Assembly (NCBI RefSeq): GCF_032490495.1
Contig: NZ_JAVYJB010000003.1
Location: 186,001 to 250,000 of the forward strand
Source: Pilosibacter fragilis
Lineage (GTDB): Bacteria > Bacillota > Clostridia > Lachnospirales > Lachnospiraceae
Reading direction: 5' to 3'
Length of the DNA: 64,000 nt
Shown here piece after piece: positions 50,432 to 58,976 of this stretch. Both the position numbers and the translations under genes were made by a program. The notes beneath the pieces are model-generated. The model saw only the letters and a list, made by a program, of their open reading frames with translations, did not search any database and was not told the DNA's origin. Numbering within the stretch: position 1 is the first letter of the stretch; each line of letters starts with the position of its first letter.

Positions 50432-53263
50432 CTATCTCGGCACCTCTACCATGATATAAACTTCGATCATATCGTCTTCCTGAAGGTCGTTGAAGCCCTC
50501 GAATACAAGACCGCACTCGTAACCTGCGTTGACTTCCTTCACGTCGTCCTTGAAACGCTTTAAGGATGCCAGCGGTCCCTCGAAGATCTGCTCTCCGTCT
50601 CTCGTGATGCGGGCCTTGCTTCCACGGGTGATCTTACCGTCAAGCACATAGGAACCGGCGATGGTGCCGACTCCGGATGCCTTGAACGTCTGGCGGACAA
50701 CCGCATGACCGGTTACCTGCTCCTCGTATACCGGATCCAGCATACCCTTCATGGCAGCCTCTACATCCTCGATCGCCTGATAGATGACGCGGTACAGACG
50801 CATGTCGACTTTCTCGCGGTCCGCGATGGACTTCGCCTGTGCGTCCGGACGAACGTTGAAACCGATAATGATCGCATTGGAAGCGGATGCAAGTGTAACG
50901 TCGGACTCGTTGATCGCGCCAACGCCGCCGTGGATGACTTTGACAACAACTTCCTCGTTGGAAAGTTTTACGAGACTCTGTTTTACAGCCTCTACAGAAC
51001 CCTGTACATCGGCTTTTACGATGATCGGAAGCTCCTTGACATTTCCGGCCTTGATCTGGGAGAACAGGTCGTCTAAGGAGAGTTTTGCCTTTGTATCTTC
51101 GATAAGCTTATTCTTGCTCTCTGCAATGAATGTCTCTGCGAAGCTTCTTGCCTCTTTCTCGTTCTGGTGCGCGATGAATACCTCACCTGCGTTCGGAACA
51201 TCGTTGAGTCCGAGGATCTCAACCGGAGTGGACGGGCCAGCCTCTTTGACACGGTTGCCCTTATCGTCCATCATGGCGCGGACTTTACCGTAGCAGCAGC
51301 CAGCGGCGATAGCGTCACCGACCTTTAAGGTACCTTTCTGTACAAGTACCGTTGCCACCGGTCCTCTTCCCTTATCAAGCTGCGCCTCGATCACGAGACC
51401 TCTTGCGCGGCGGTTCGGGTTTGCCTTTAACTCTTTTACCTCTGCTGTTAAGAGGATCATCTCGAGAAGTTCCGGGATTCCCTCTTTTGTATGTGCGGAA
51501 ACCGGTACGAATACGGTGCTTCCGCCCCAGTCCTCAGGAATCAGCTCATACTCGGATAACTCCTGTTTTACTCTCTCTACGTTTGCGCTCGGCTTATCGA
51601 TCTTGTTGACAGCAACGATGATCTCAACGCCTGCTGCCTTCGCGTGGTTGATGGCCTCAACAGTCTGCGGCATAACACCGTCGTCCGCTGCGACAACGAG
51701 GATCGCGATATCTGTTGCCTGGGCACCGCGCATACGCATTGCCGTGAACGCCTCATGACCCGGTGTATCGAGGAATGTGATCTTCTGTCCGTTGTATTCA
51801 ACAACATAGGCACCGATGTGCTGTGTGATACCGCCTGCCTCTCTGGAGGTTACGTTTGTCTGGCGGATCGCGTCAAGAAGGGAAGTTTTACCGTGGTCAA
51901 CATGACCCATTACGCAGATGACCGGCGGTCTCGGAACCATGTCCTTCTCGTCCTCTTCTTCCTCTTTTAAGAGTTCCTCGATGACGTTGACCTTCTTCTC
52001 CTTCTCGCAGAGAACATCATACTCCATAGCGATCTCTTCGGCTTTCTCGAAGTCGATCTCCTGGTTGATCGTAACGATGGTGCCCTGTAAGAAGAGCTTC
52101 TTAACGATTGCGGACGGCTGTAATTTCATCTTGTCCGCGAGTTCTTTGATCGTGATAACCTCCGGAATTACGATGGTCTTGATCTCCTCGACCTTCGCCT
52201 CCTCCTTCTTCGGCTGCGGCGGCATAACCGGAGCTTTTACGCCCTTCTGGCCCTTTCCTGCCTTGCCTTTCATCTCGATATCGCGGTCTTTCTTTGCGTC
52301 ATGCTCTTTCTTGTAAGCGTTCTTGCTCTGCTTTGTGTTCTGCTGCTTCTGTGCAAGCGGTGTATCGAAGGACGGCTTCGGAATGCCCATGCCGCTTCTG
52401 TTTCCGCCCTGACGGTTGTCGTTTCTGCCCTGGTAACCGCCCTGACGATTGTTGTCACGGTTGCCCTGGTAGCCACCCTGGCGGTTTCCGTCTCTGTTGC
52501 CCTGGTAGCCGCCCTGGCGATTGTTATCTCTGTTACCCTGATAACCACCTTGGCGGTTTCCGTCTCTGTTGCCCTGGTAGCCGCCCTGACGGTTGTTATC
52601 GCGGTTGCCCTGGTAGCCACCCTGGCGGTTTCCGTCTCTGTTGCCCTGATAGCCGCCCTGGCGGTTTCCGTCTCTGTTGCCCTGATAGCCACCCTGGCGG
52701 TTTCCGTCTCTGTTACCCTGGTAGCCGCCCTGACGATTATTATCTCTGCTGCCCTGATAGCCGCCCTGGCGGTTATCTCTTCCGCTCTCACGGTTTCCGT
52801 CGCGTCCCGGGAACGGACGGCTCTCTCTGGACTGGAAGCCCTGGCGTCCTTCCGGACGGCTCTGGTTCGGAAGCGGACGGACATTCTCACGAAGATCCTG
52901 TGCCGGTGCCTCTGTCTTAACTGTCTCCGCCTTTTTCTCCGGTGCCGGTGCCGGTGCTGCTGAAGTCTCAGCTGCCTTTGCCGGTTCTGCCGGCGCGCTG
53001 TTTGTCGTCGGTCTCACCTGCATGCCGGAACCGTTGTTCTGTCTTGCCGGTCTCTGACCGCCCTGCTGGCGGTTTCCTGCCGGACGTTTCTGTGTGCTGT
53101 TCTGCGGACGGTAAACTGCCGCAATACGCTTCTTTGCCGGTGCTGCCGGCGCATTATTTTCTCCTTCAGCCGGAACTGCCGGCTTTGTGGAATTCTCCTG
53201 ATTCTGATTCAATGTATCTGTTCCCTCTTTTTTCTTTCTTAAATCCTTTTCAAACTCACTCAC
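50432..53263 (-). CDS. infB: translation initiation factor IF-2 with long tandem-repeat N-terminus
   Basis: The 943-residue GTPase delivers initiator tRNA. The start is a GTG at 53263, with GGAGG 8 bases upstream. Residues 1-380 are disordered: an Ala/Pro/Asn-rich part, then about 120 residues of ten 12-residue repeats of the type NRDGNRQGGYQG (residues about 161-279). A single IF2_N domain follows (ITIKELADKMKLQPSAIVKKLF). The G domain has GHVDHGKTSLLD near residue 449, DTPGHEAF and NKIDKP, and the C-terminal domains are complete. I do not find the N-terminal 'HELAKEL' IF2_N copy that many IF-2 proteins have. Confidence 0.95.
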   Translation of the reverse strand: MSEFEKDLRKKKEGTDTLNQNQENSTKPAVPAEGENNAPAAPAKKRIAAVYRPQNSTQKRPAGNRQQGGQRPARQNNGSGMQVRPTTNSAPAEPAKAAETSAAPAPAPEKKAETVKTEAPAQDLRENVRPLPNQSRPEGRQGFQSRESRPFPGRDGNRESGRDNRQGGYQGSRDNNRQGGYQGNRDGNRQGGYQGNRDGNRQGGYQGNRDGNRQGGYQGNRDNNRQGGYQGNRDGNRQGGYQGNRDNNRQGGYQGNRDGNRQGGYQGNRDNNRQGGYQGRNDNRQGGNRSGMGIPKPSFDTPLAQKQQNTKQSKNAYKKEHDAKKDRDIEMKGKAGKGQKGVKAPVMPPQPKKEEAKVEEIKTIVIPEVITIKELADKMKLQPSAIVKKLFLQGTIVTINQEIDFEKAEEIAMEYDVLCEKEKKVNVIEELLKEEEEDEKDMVPRPPVICVMGHVDHGKTSLLDAIRQTNVTSREAGGITQHIGAYVVEYNGQKITFLDTPGHEAFTAMRMRGAQATDIAILVVAADDGVMPQTVEAINHAKAAGVEIIVAVNKIDKPSANVERVKQELSEYELIPEDWGGSTVFVPVSAHTKEGIPELLEMILLTAEVKELKANPNRRARGLVIEAQLDKGRGPVATVLVQKGTLKVGDAIAAGCCYGKVRAMMDDKGNRVKEAGPSTPVEILGLNDVPNAGEVFIAHQNEKEARSFAETFIAESKNKLIEDTKAKLSLDDLFSQIKAGNVKELPIIVKADVQGSVEAVKQSLVKLSNEEVVVKVIHGGVGAINESDVTLASASNAIIIGFNVRPDAQAKSIADREKVDMRLYRVIYQAIEDVEAAMKGMLDPVYEEQVTGHAVVRQTFKASGVGTIAGSYVLDGKITRGSKARITRDGEQIFEGPLASLKRFKDDVKEVNAGYECGLVFEGFNDLQEDDMIEVYIMVEVPR
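52427..52780 (-). repeat. tandem 36-base repeat inside infB
   Basis: Ten near-identical 36-base units encode NRDGNRQGGYQG and NRDNNRQGGYQG in alternation. Unit boundaries keep the reading frame exactly. Synonymous differences between units (TAGCCGCC versus TAGCCACC) suggest expansion by slippage or unequal exchange. Confidence 0.95.
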
Positions 53264-53351
53264 GCTCGCCACCTCCAAAATAGTCCCTGCAAACCATCGC
53301 CAATGTACATGACCCGCCGCATGCAGGCATGCGCTCCTCATGTCCGCAGGA

Positions 53352-53663
53352 CTACGCTTTTGCAGTAAAATGCTTCAACAACGCATTGGAAAAATTCTCG
53401 TCGATCACGGCCAGGGACGCTCTCATCTGCTTTCCCAGGATGTGTCCGAGCTCTTCCTTGCTTCCGAACTCAAAGTACGGGACCTTATAGTAAGTACACA
53501 TGTTCCGGAACATTTTCTTTGTGTTGTCCGAAGATTCTTCCGATACGATCACCAGTCCGGCTTTTCCGGACTTTACCGCCTTCTCTGTGGAGAACTCGCC
53601 ACTTCTTACCTTGCCGGCTTTCTCCGCCAGGCCCAGCAGGCCCAGGACCTTATTTCTGTTCAT
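53352..53663 (-). CDS. L7Ae-family RNA-binding protein YlxQ
   Basis: The 103-residue protein has the L7Ae/L30e fold: NKVLGLLGLAEKAGKVRSGEFSTEKAVKSGKAGLVIVSEESSDNT, matching YlxQ of the nusA-infB operon. Such proteins bind kink-turn RNA. It overlaps ylxR by 14 bases and precedes infB by 88 bases. Confidence 0.9.
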   Translation of the reverse strand: MNRNKVLGLLGLAEKAGKVRSGEFSTEKAVKSGKAGLVIVSEESSDNTKKMFRNMCTYYKVPYFEFGSKEELGHILGKQMRASLAVIDENFSNALLKHFTAKA

Positions 53664-53931
53664 CGATCTGTTCCATCTCCTTTTTCAGACTTTCGTAAAC
53701 CTCTTTTGGAATTGCCATTTTAAAGGAGCGTTCCAGTCCCCGGCTCTTCACTGCCTTTTCAAAGCATGCCATGGATGGGCAGATATATGCGCCGCGTCCG
53801 TTTTTTCTTCCGGTCGCGTCAATGGAAATCACGTCGTCAGTACCTTTTAAGACACGGATCAGCTCCCGCTTGTTTTTCATTTCACCGCAGCCAATGCACT
53901 GTCTCTGCGGAACCTTCTTTACTGTACTCAC
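53650..53931 (-). CDS. rnpM: YlxR/RnpM family RNA-binding protein
   Basis: The 93-residue protein carries PQRQCIGCGEMKNKRELIRVLKG and GRKNGRGAYICPSMACFEKAVK, the YlxR signature; the family includes RnpM, reported as a modulator of RNase P in Bacillus. The start is GTG at 53931, with AAGGGA 9 bases upstream. It sits between nusA and ylxQ and overlaps ylxQ. Confidence 0.9.
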   Translation of the reverse strand: MSTVKKVPQRQCIGCGEMKNKRELIRVLKGTDDVISIDATGRKNGRGAYICPSMACFEKAVKSRGLERSFKMAIPKEVYESLKKEMEQIDEQK

Positions 53932-53951
53932 TGTGGTCGTTCCCTTCTCTC

Positions 53952-55118
53952 CTATTCTTCTGTCTCAGCCTGTGCTTCGGAAGTTTCCTCTGCCGGAGCT
54001 TCGTCCTCTGCCGGCTCTACATCTTTCTCGTACTCGCCCTCAAAGCCTTCCTCGCCGAAATCCATATCGTCGAAGAGGCCAAGCTCTCTCGCCTGTGTCT
54101 CACTCTTGATATCGATCTTGTAGGTGGTAAGTCTTGCGGCAAGTCTTGCATTCTGTCCTTCTTTACCGATCGCTAAGGATAACTGGTAGTCCGGAACGAT
54201 GACCTGTGCCTCTTTCTCGTCCTCATCCGCAACGACGGAGATGACCTTCGCCGGACTCAACGCGTTTTCAATTAAGAACGCCGGGTTGTCGTCCCAGTTG
54301 ATGATATCGATCTTCTCACCGCGGAGCTCGTTGACGATGGCGTTGACTCTCGCGCCGTTTAAACCTACACATGCACCTACCGGATCAACGTTCGGGTCTG
54401 TGGAGCTTACAGCGATCTTTGTTCTGGAACCTGCCTCACGGGCGATGGCGCGAATCTCAACGGTACCGTCGCGGACCTCTGCGATCTCAGCCTCAAACAG
54501 ACGTCTTACGAGGTCCGGATGCGTTCTGGATACGGAGATTCTCGGTCCCTTCGGGCTGTCCTTAACTTCCAAGATATAAACCTTGATGCGCTCAGTTCTC
54601 TGGAATACTTCGCCCTTTACCTGCTCAGCTTCCGGAAGGATCGCATCGATCTTTCCGAGATCTACGCTGACATTGCGGCCGATATAACGCTGGACAATAC
54701 CCGTAACGACCTCTTTCTCCTTGCACTGCCACTCGCTTAACTGGGACTTACGGCTCTCCTCGCGGATCTTCTGTAAGATCACGTTCTTCGCGTTCTGCGT
54801 CGCGATTCTGCCGAAATCATGGGAATCAATGGGGATCTGGACGATATCACCAAGGACATGTCTCGGAGCGATCATTCTTGCGTCGGCGAGGCTGATCTGT
54901 GTGATCGGGTCCTCCACAGTCTCAACGACCTCTTTTTCCATATATACAGAATAGTCGCAGCCATCCGGATCAATGATGACTTTCACATTGTCAGCTTTGC
55001 CGAAATGGTTCTTGCAGGCTGTGAGAAGTGAATTCTCAATTGCCTCCAGCAATGTGTCCTTACTGATGTTGTACTCTTTTTCGAGTATATTCATCGATTC
55101 CATCAGTTCCTTGTTCAT
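53952..55118 (-). CDS. nusA: transcription termination/antitermination factor NusA
   Basis: The 388-residue factor binds RNA polymerase and nascent RNA. An N-terminal RNAP-binding domain (MNKELMESMNILEKEYNISKDTLLEAIE) is followed by an S1 domain near residue 135 and two KH domains (DPVGACVGLNGARVNAIVNEL; LAIGKEGQNARLAARLT). The last 35 residues are an acidic Glu/Ala tail; the C-terminal repeats of E. coli NusA are absent, as usual in Firmicutes. AAGGAGG precedes the ATG. Confidence 0.96.
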   Translation of the reverse strand: MNKELMESMNILEKEYNISKDTLLEAIENSLLTACKNHFGKADNVKVIIDPDGCDYSVYMEKEVVETVEDPITQISLADARMIAPRHVLGDIVQIPIDSHDFGRIATQNAKNVILQKIREESRKSQLSEWQCKEKEVVTGIVQRYIGRNVSVDLGKIDAILPEAEQVKGEVFQRTERIKVYILEVKDSPKGPRISVSRTHPDLVRRLFEAEIAEVRDGTVEIRAIAREAGSRTKIAVSSTDPNVDPVGACVGLNGARVNAIVNELRGEKIDIINWDDNPAFLIENALSPAKVISVVADEDEKEAQVIVPDYQLSLAIGKEGQNARLAARLTTYKIDIKSETQARELGLFDDMDFGEEGFEGEYEKDVEPAEDEAPAEETSEAQAETEE

Positions 55119-55133
55119 TTTTTATCCTCCTTA

Positions 55134-55601
55134 TTAAAAATCGAATGCCAGACGGATTAAGGCAATGTCTTTTCTATTAAATGTGCTCTCGGAACCGTCC
55201 TCATAGCGGATCGTTACGGTGTCCGCGTCATATGCCGTGAGAATTCCGGAGAAATCTTTCTGTCTCTCGATGGCGCGGTACAGCTTGATATCGACTGCTT
55301 CGCCGAGACTTCTCTTAAAGTCCTTCTCTTTCTTTAACGGTCTGCCGAGTCCCGGGGAGCTTACTTCCAGGATATAGCTGTCATCGATAAAGTCTTCTTT
55401 ATCGAGCCAGTCGCTTAAGCGTCTCGATACCATCTCACAGTCATCCACTGTAAAGCCGCCCTCTTTGTCGATATAAGCTCTCAGATACCAGGTGCCCGCT
55501 TCCTTCACGTATTCCACGTCCACCAATTCAAAATTATTCTCTTCCATGATCGGAATTAAAAATTTCTCGACCCTGGATTCATATTCATCTCTTCTTGCCA
55601 T
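55134..55601 (-). CDS. rimP: ribosome maturation factor RimP
   Basis: The 155-residue factor assists 30S assembly. Typical segments are FELVDVEYVKEAGTWYLRAYIDKEGGFTVDDCEMVSRRLSDWLD and YILEVSSPGLGRPLKKEKDF. The ATG at 55601 follows GGCGGTGG. It heads the operon rimP-nusA-rnpM-ylxQ-infB-rbfA, downstream of a leader with a terminator-like hairpin. Confidence 0.93.
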   Translation of the reverse strand: MARRDEYESRVEKFLIPIMEENNFELVDVEYVKEAGTWYLRAYIDKEGGFTVDDCEMVSRRLSDWLDKEDFIDDSYILEVSSPGLGRPLKKEKDFKRSLGEAVDIKLYRAIERQKDFSGILTAYDADTVTIRYEDGSESTFNRKDIALIRLAFDF

Positions 55602-55647
55602 GGGTTTCCACCGCCTTTCTGCCGGAATATTCCGGTTATGCAAAACG

Positions 55648-55675
55648 AAAGAGTGGACTTTTTCGTCCACTCTTT
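55648..55675 (-). terminator. leader hairpin (possible attenuator) of the rimP-nusA operon
   Basis: AAAGAGTGGAC pairs perfectly with GTCCACTCTTT around a 6-base loop, followed on the minus strand by CGTTTTGC. It lies about 28 bases downstream of the operon's -10 box and before rimP, where termination would set operon expression. Confidence 0.65.
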
Positions 55676-55702
55676 TGACCGGTTACTTATGTTATCATCA
55701 AA

Positions 55703-55731
55703 ATCATAGCATAGAACATCTGAAAAATCAA
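55703..55731 (-). promoter_or_regulatory. promoter of the rimP-nusA-infB operon
   Basis: TTGATT and TATGAT on the minus strand with a 17-base spacer, about 100 bases before rimP. Confidence 0.7.
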
Positions 55732-55878
55732 GGGGTTTGCTGGGAAAAGTGCCTGTTTGCGGGATTTCTGTGCAGTTTTCCGGGTGTTTTCTATGATTTT
55801 GGGGCAGTGACCAGCCCGACAGACCTGTCCATTTACGCAAATCATGCTGATCCTGGTGAATCCTGTGCCGGTGCCTCG

Positions 55879-55907
55879 TTGCATGGGATTCTGTTTTCTG
55901 ATATACT
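55879..55907 (+). promoter_or_regulatory. promoter of the GTPase/YacP fusion gene
   Basis: TTGCAT and TATACT with a 17-base spacer, diverging from the rimP promoter. The transcript would have a leader of about 78 bases. Confidence 0.7.
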
Positions 55908-55916
55908 ATGTTTACG

Positions 55917-55947
55917 CTGCCGCCTTTTATTTTCTTTCAGGCGGCAG
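55917..55947 (+). promoter_or_regulatory. leader hairpin of the GTPase/YacP fusion gene
   Basis: CTGCCGCC pairs with GGCGGCAG around a T-rich 15-base loop, 45 bases before the ATG and almost at the transcript's 5' end. It has no T-run, so it may affect stability or translation. Confidence 0.55.
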
Positions 55948-55991
55948 GTCACTTATTATATCTATATTACAGAAAGCAGACCTTATTGTAT

Positions 55992-58877
55992 ATGAAACGA
56001 TTTGTTATCGGTATCCTCGCGCATGTCGACGCTGGAAAGACGACCATGTCCGAGGCAATTTTATATGAGACAGGAAAATTAAAGAAAATGGGGCGCGTAG
56101 ACAACCGGGACGCGTTTCTCGATACGTTTGCACTGGAGCGCGCCCGCGGCATCACGATCTTTTCGAAACAGGCGGTCTTTCCGTTAGGCGATGCTTCCGT
56201 GACGCTCCTCGACACGCCGGGTCATGTGGACTTTTCGGCGGAGATGGAGCGGACACTGCAGGTTCTTGACTATGCGGTACTGATCGTCAGCGGAGCTGAT
56301 GGGGTTCAGGGACATACGGAGACACTGTGGAGACTTTTAAAACGGTATCGGATCCCGGTATTTCTCTTTGTGAATAAGATGGATCAGAAGGGAACGGATC
56401 AGGAGGCGGTGCTGGCGTCACTGAAGGAGCGGCTGGATCACGGGATCGTGGATTTCAGCGGGGTGTCCGGAAACTGTGAGATTCTTGGAACTTCGGATGA
56501 AACTGCAGAGGAGATCGCCACCTGCGACGAAGCGCTTCTGGAAGCATATCTCGCGGATGGCAGCTTAAAGACGGCGGACGTTCGGAACGCGATCCAGGAC
56601 CGGAAGCTCTTCCCCTGCTTTTTCGGCTCCGCGTTAAAGCTCACCGGTGTCCGGGAGTTTCTGACTTCCCTTGGGGAGTTTGCATCATGTCCGGACTATA
56701 CGAAGGACTTCGGTGCGAAGGTGTTCAAGATCTCCCGCGATGAGACAGGTGTCCGGATGACGCACCTGAAGATCACAGGCGGAACTTTAAAGATCCGCGA
56801 TTCCCTTTCTCCTGATTCTGAGGAGAAGATCAATCAGATCCGGCTCTACTCCGGCTCAAAATTTGAGATGTTAAAGGAGGCGGAACCCGGCATGGTGGTC
56901 GCTGTCACAGGGATTTCTGACACAAAACCGGGACAGGTCTTTGGATCGGCCTCCGACAGCGTTCTTCCACTTCTGGAACCGGTCCTCACCTACCGGATCC
57001 TGCTGCCTTTCGGAACAGACTCCCACACCATGCTCAGGCATATGCGCATGCTGGAGGAGGAAGACCCGCAGCTCCACATTGTCTGGAACGAGGCGCTTGG
57101 CGAAATCCAGGCACAGGTCATGGGCGATGTACAGATGGAGATCCTGAAAAGTCAGGTACAGGAACGATTCGGCGTGGAGATCGAATTTGGCGAAGGAAAT
57201 ATTGTATATAAGGAAACGATCGCTAAGATCGTTGAGGGCGTCGGTCATTTCGAACCGCTGCGCCACTACGCGGAAGTCCATCTTTTGATGGAACCGGGTG
57301 AGCCGGGAACCGGACTCGTCTTTGATACCAGCTGCAGCGAAGATATGCTGGATAAAAACTGGCAGAGACTGATCCTGACACATCTGGAGGAAAAGCGGTT
57401 CCGGGGAATCCTCACCGGTTCCGAGATCACCGATATGAAGATCACTCTGATCGCCGGACGTGCCCACCAGAAGCACACGGAGGGCGGCGATTTCCGTCAG
57501 GCAACCTACCGCGCTGTCCGTCAGGGACTCTGCGAGGCGGGGTGTGTGCTCTTAGAACCCTACTACGCGTTCCGTCTGGAAGTCCCATCGGAAAACCTTG
57601 GGCGCGCCATGGCGGATCTTGACCGGATGCAGGGTGAATTTTCCGCACCGGAACAGGATGGCTCCATGGCTCTTCTTACGGGAACCGCCCCGGTTTCCAC
57701 CATGAGAAATTACCAGCGCGACGTGATCTCCTACACGAAAGGCCGTGGACGCCTGACCTTGAGTCTTTCCGGCTATGAGCCATGCCATAATGCCGAGGAA
57801 GTCATTGCGGCCTCCGGCTATGATTTCGATTCCGACCTTCAGGATCCTGCCGGATCCGTCTTCTGCTCCCACGGGGCAGGCTTCGTGGTGCCGTGGAATG
57901 AGGTGAAGCAGTATATGCATGTGGAGAGTCCGCTGGCAAAACAGCTTGCGAAGGAACAGCAGGAACGGGAGCTTAAGGAAGCGAATGAACGGCTGCAGGC
58001 GATGGCGGCGGATGTAGCCGCGGGGAAAGTTCCGAGTGGAGCGGCTGGCGGTTACAAATCCGGTTCAGACGGCTCTGCTGGTTCGGGAACCGGCTCTGGG
58101 ACTGGCTCCGATGACGGTGTTGGTTCTGGAACAAAAACTTCCGCGAATGGCACCGCCGATTCTTCTTCCGGCAGCCGCGGAAATGGAGGTTCTTCGCTCT
58201 CCTTCTATGACGACAAAGAACTTCAGGCGATTTTCACCCGTACATATGGCGAGCCAAAACGGAAGCTCGTCTCCGACTACGACTCCCGCACCGTGATCCG
58301 TGCGAAGAACGCCAGCCCGGTGAAGCCGGTGAAGGAAAAAGAGGAGCCGGAGGACGAATACCTTCTCGTTGACGGCTACAATATTATCTTTGCCTGGGAG
58401 GAACTGAGCGATCTGGCGGCCGTGAGCATCGATGCCGCCCGCTATAAGCTTATGGACATCCTAAGCAACTACCAGGGATTCCGGAAAATATGTGTCATCG
58501 TCGTCTTCGATGCCTACAAGGTCCCCGGCGGTGTGGAGAAAGTCCAGAAATACCACAACATCAACGTCGTGTATACAAAAGAGGCGGAGACCGCCGACCA
58601 GTACATCGAAAAAGTCGCGATCCGCATCGGCAGACGATACCGCACCACAGTCGCTACCTCCGACGGCGTGATCCAGCTCATTATCCGAAGTCAGGGCTGT
58701 ATCCTCTGGTCCGCGAGGGATTTCCGTGAGGAGATCGAACGTGTCGGAAAGCTGATCTCTGAGGAAAAGGGAAAGCACACCGGCAATGCAAAAAATTATC
58801 TGTTCGCGCATGCAGACGCGGAGACACAGAAGTATTTAGAGGCAGTACGACTGGGAAAAAATCCTGAAATGCCATAA
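55992..58877 (+). CDS. EF-G/TetM-like translational GTPase fused to a YacP (Rae1-type) NYN nuclease domain
   Basis: The 961-residue protein has two parts. Residues 1 to about 670 are a TetM/EF-G-like factor: G1 ILAHVDAGKTT, ERARGITI switch, G3 DTPGHVDF, G4 VNKMD, then EF-G domains II to V. Residues about 676-737 are a Gly/Ser/Thr linker. Residues about 788-945 match YacP: LLVDGYNIIFAW, VVFDAY, ETADQYIEK and ATSDG, so the acidic residues D794, D840, D869 and D891 expected for an NYN nuclease are all present. B. subtilis YacP/Rae1 is known to cleave mRNA in the ribosomal A site. A GTPase that enters the A site and carries such a nuclease is therefore plausible. The ribosome binding site is weak. 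Automatic naming as tetracycline resistance would probably be wrong. Confidence 0.88.
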   Translation: MKRFVIGILAHVDAGKTTMSEAILYETGKLKKMGRVDNRDAFLDTFALERARGITIFSKQAVFPLGDASVTLLDTPGHVDFSAEMERTLQVLDYAVLIVSGADGVQGHTETLWRLLKRYRIPVFLFVNKMDQKGTDQEAVLASLKERLDHGIVDFSGVSGNCEILGTSDETAEEIATCDEALLEAYLADGSLKTADVRNAIQDRKLFPCFFGSALKLTGVREFLTSLGEFASCPDYTKDFGAKVFKISRDETGVRMTHLKITGGTLKIRDSLSPDSEEKINQIRLYSGSKFEMLKEAEPGMVVAVTGISDTKPGQVFGSASDSVLPLLEPVLTYRILLPFGTDSHTMLRHMRMLEEEDPQLHIVWNEALGEIQAQVMGDVQMEILKSQVQERFGVEIEFGEGNIVYKETIAKIVEGVGHFEPLRHYAEVHLLMEPGEPGTGLVFDTSCSEDMLDKNWQRLILTHLEEKRFRGILTGSEITDMKITLIAGRAHQKHTEGGDFRQATYRAVRQGLCEAGCVLLEPYYAFRLEVPSENLGRAMADLDRMQGEFSAPEQDGSMALLTGTAPVSTMRNYQRDVISYTKGRGRLTLSLSGYEPCHNAEEVIAASGYDFDSDLQDPAGSVFCSHGAGFVVPWNEVKQYMHVESPLAKQLAKEQQERELKEANERLQAMAADVAAGKVPSGAAGGYKSGSDGSAGSGTGSGTGSDDGVGSGTKTSANGTADSSSGSRGNGGSSLSFYDDKELQAIFTRTYGEPKRKLVSDYDSRTVIRAKNASPVKPVKEKEEPEDEYLLVDGYNIIFAWEELSDLAAVSIDAARYKLMDILSNYQGFRKICVIVVFDAYKVPGGVEKVQKYHNINVVYTKEAETADQYIEKVAIRIGRRYRTTVATSDGVIQLIIRSQGCILWSARDFREEIERVGKLISEEKGKHTGNAKNYLFAHADAETQKYLEAVRLGKNPEMP

Positions 58878-58879
58878 AA

Positions 58880-58976
58880 GAATGTGCCTTGGCACATTCT
58901 CGCGCCTCGCGCGGTCGCTTGCGACAGTCTACATCTTCGCGCGAGTGCGCATCTTTGGCACGTCAGTGCCTTTTTC
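58880..58976 (+). repeat. dispersed intergenic repeat, family 1, copy B
   Basis: It aligns with 19590-19686. The left end is a near-perfect hairpin GAATGTGCC/GGCACATTC, the middle shares CGCGCGGTCGCTTGCGA, and the right end has GGCAC/GTGCC then TTTTT, so it may also terminate the fusion gene upstream. Confidence 0.7.

Noticed and set aside
52427..52780. A CRISPR-like array of 36-base units
   Set aside because: Units are contiguous with no unique spacers, keep the infB frame and encode IF-2; no cas genes are present.
52294..52963. Two overlapping repetitive plus-strand frames of about 210-220 codons
   Set aside because: They are mirror readings of the 36-base repeat in infB; the repeat period is a multiple of three, so all frames stay open.
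55992..58000. Tetracycline-resistance ribosomal protection protein
   Set aside because: The N-terminal part is TetM-like, but the fused nuclease domain and chromosomal housekeeping setting without mobile elements argue against a resistance gene.
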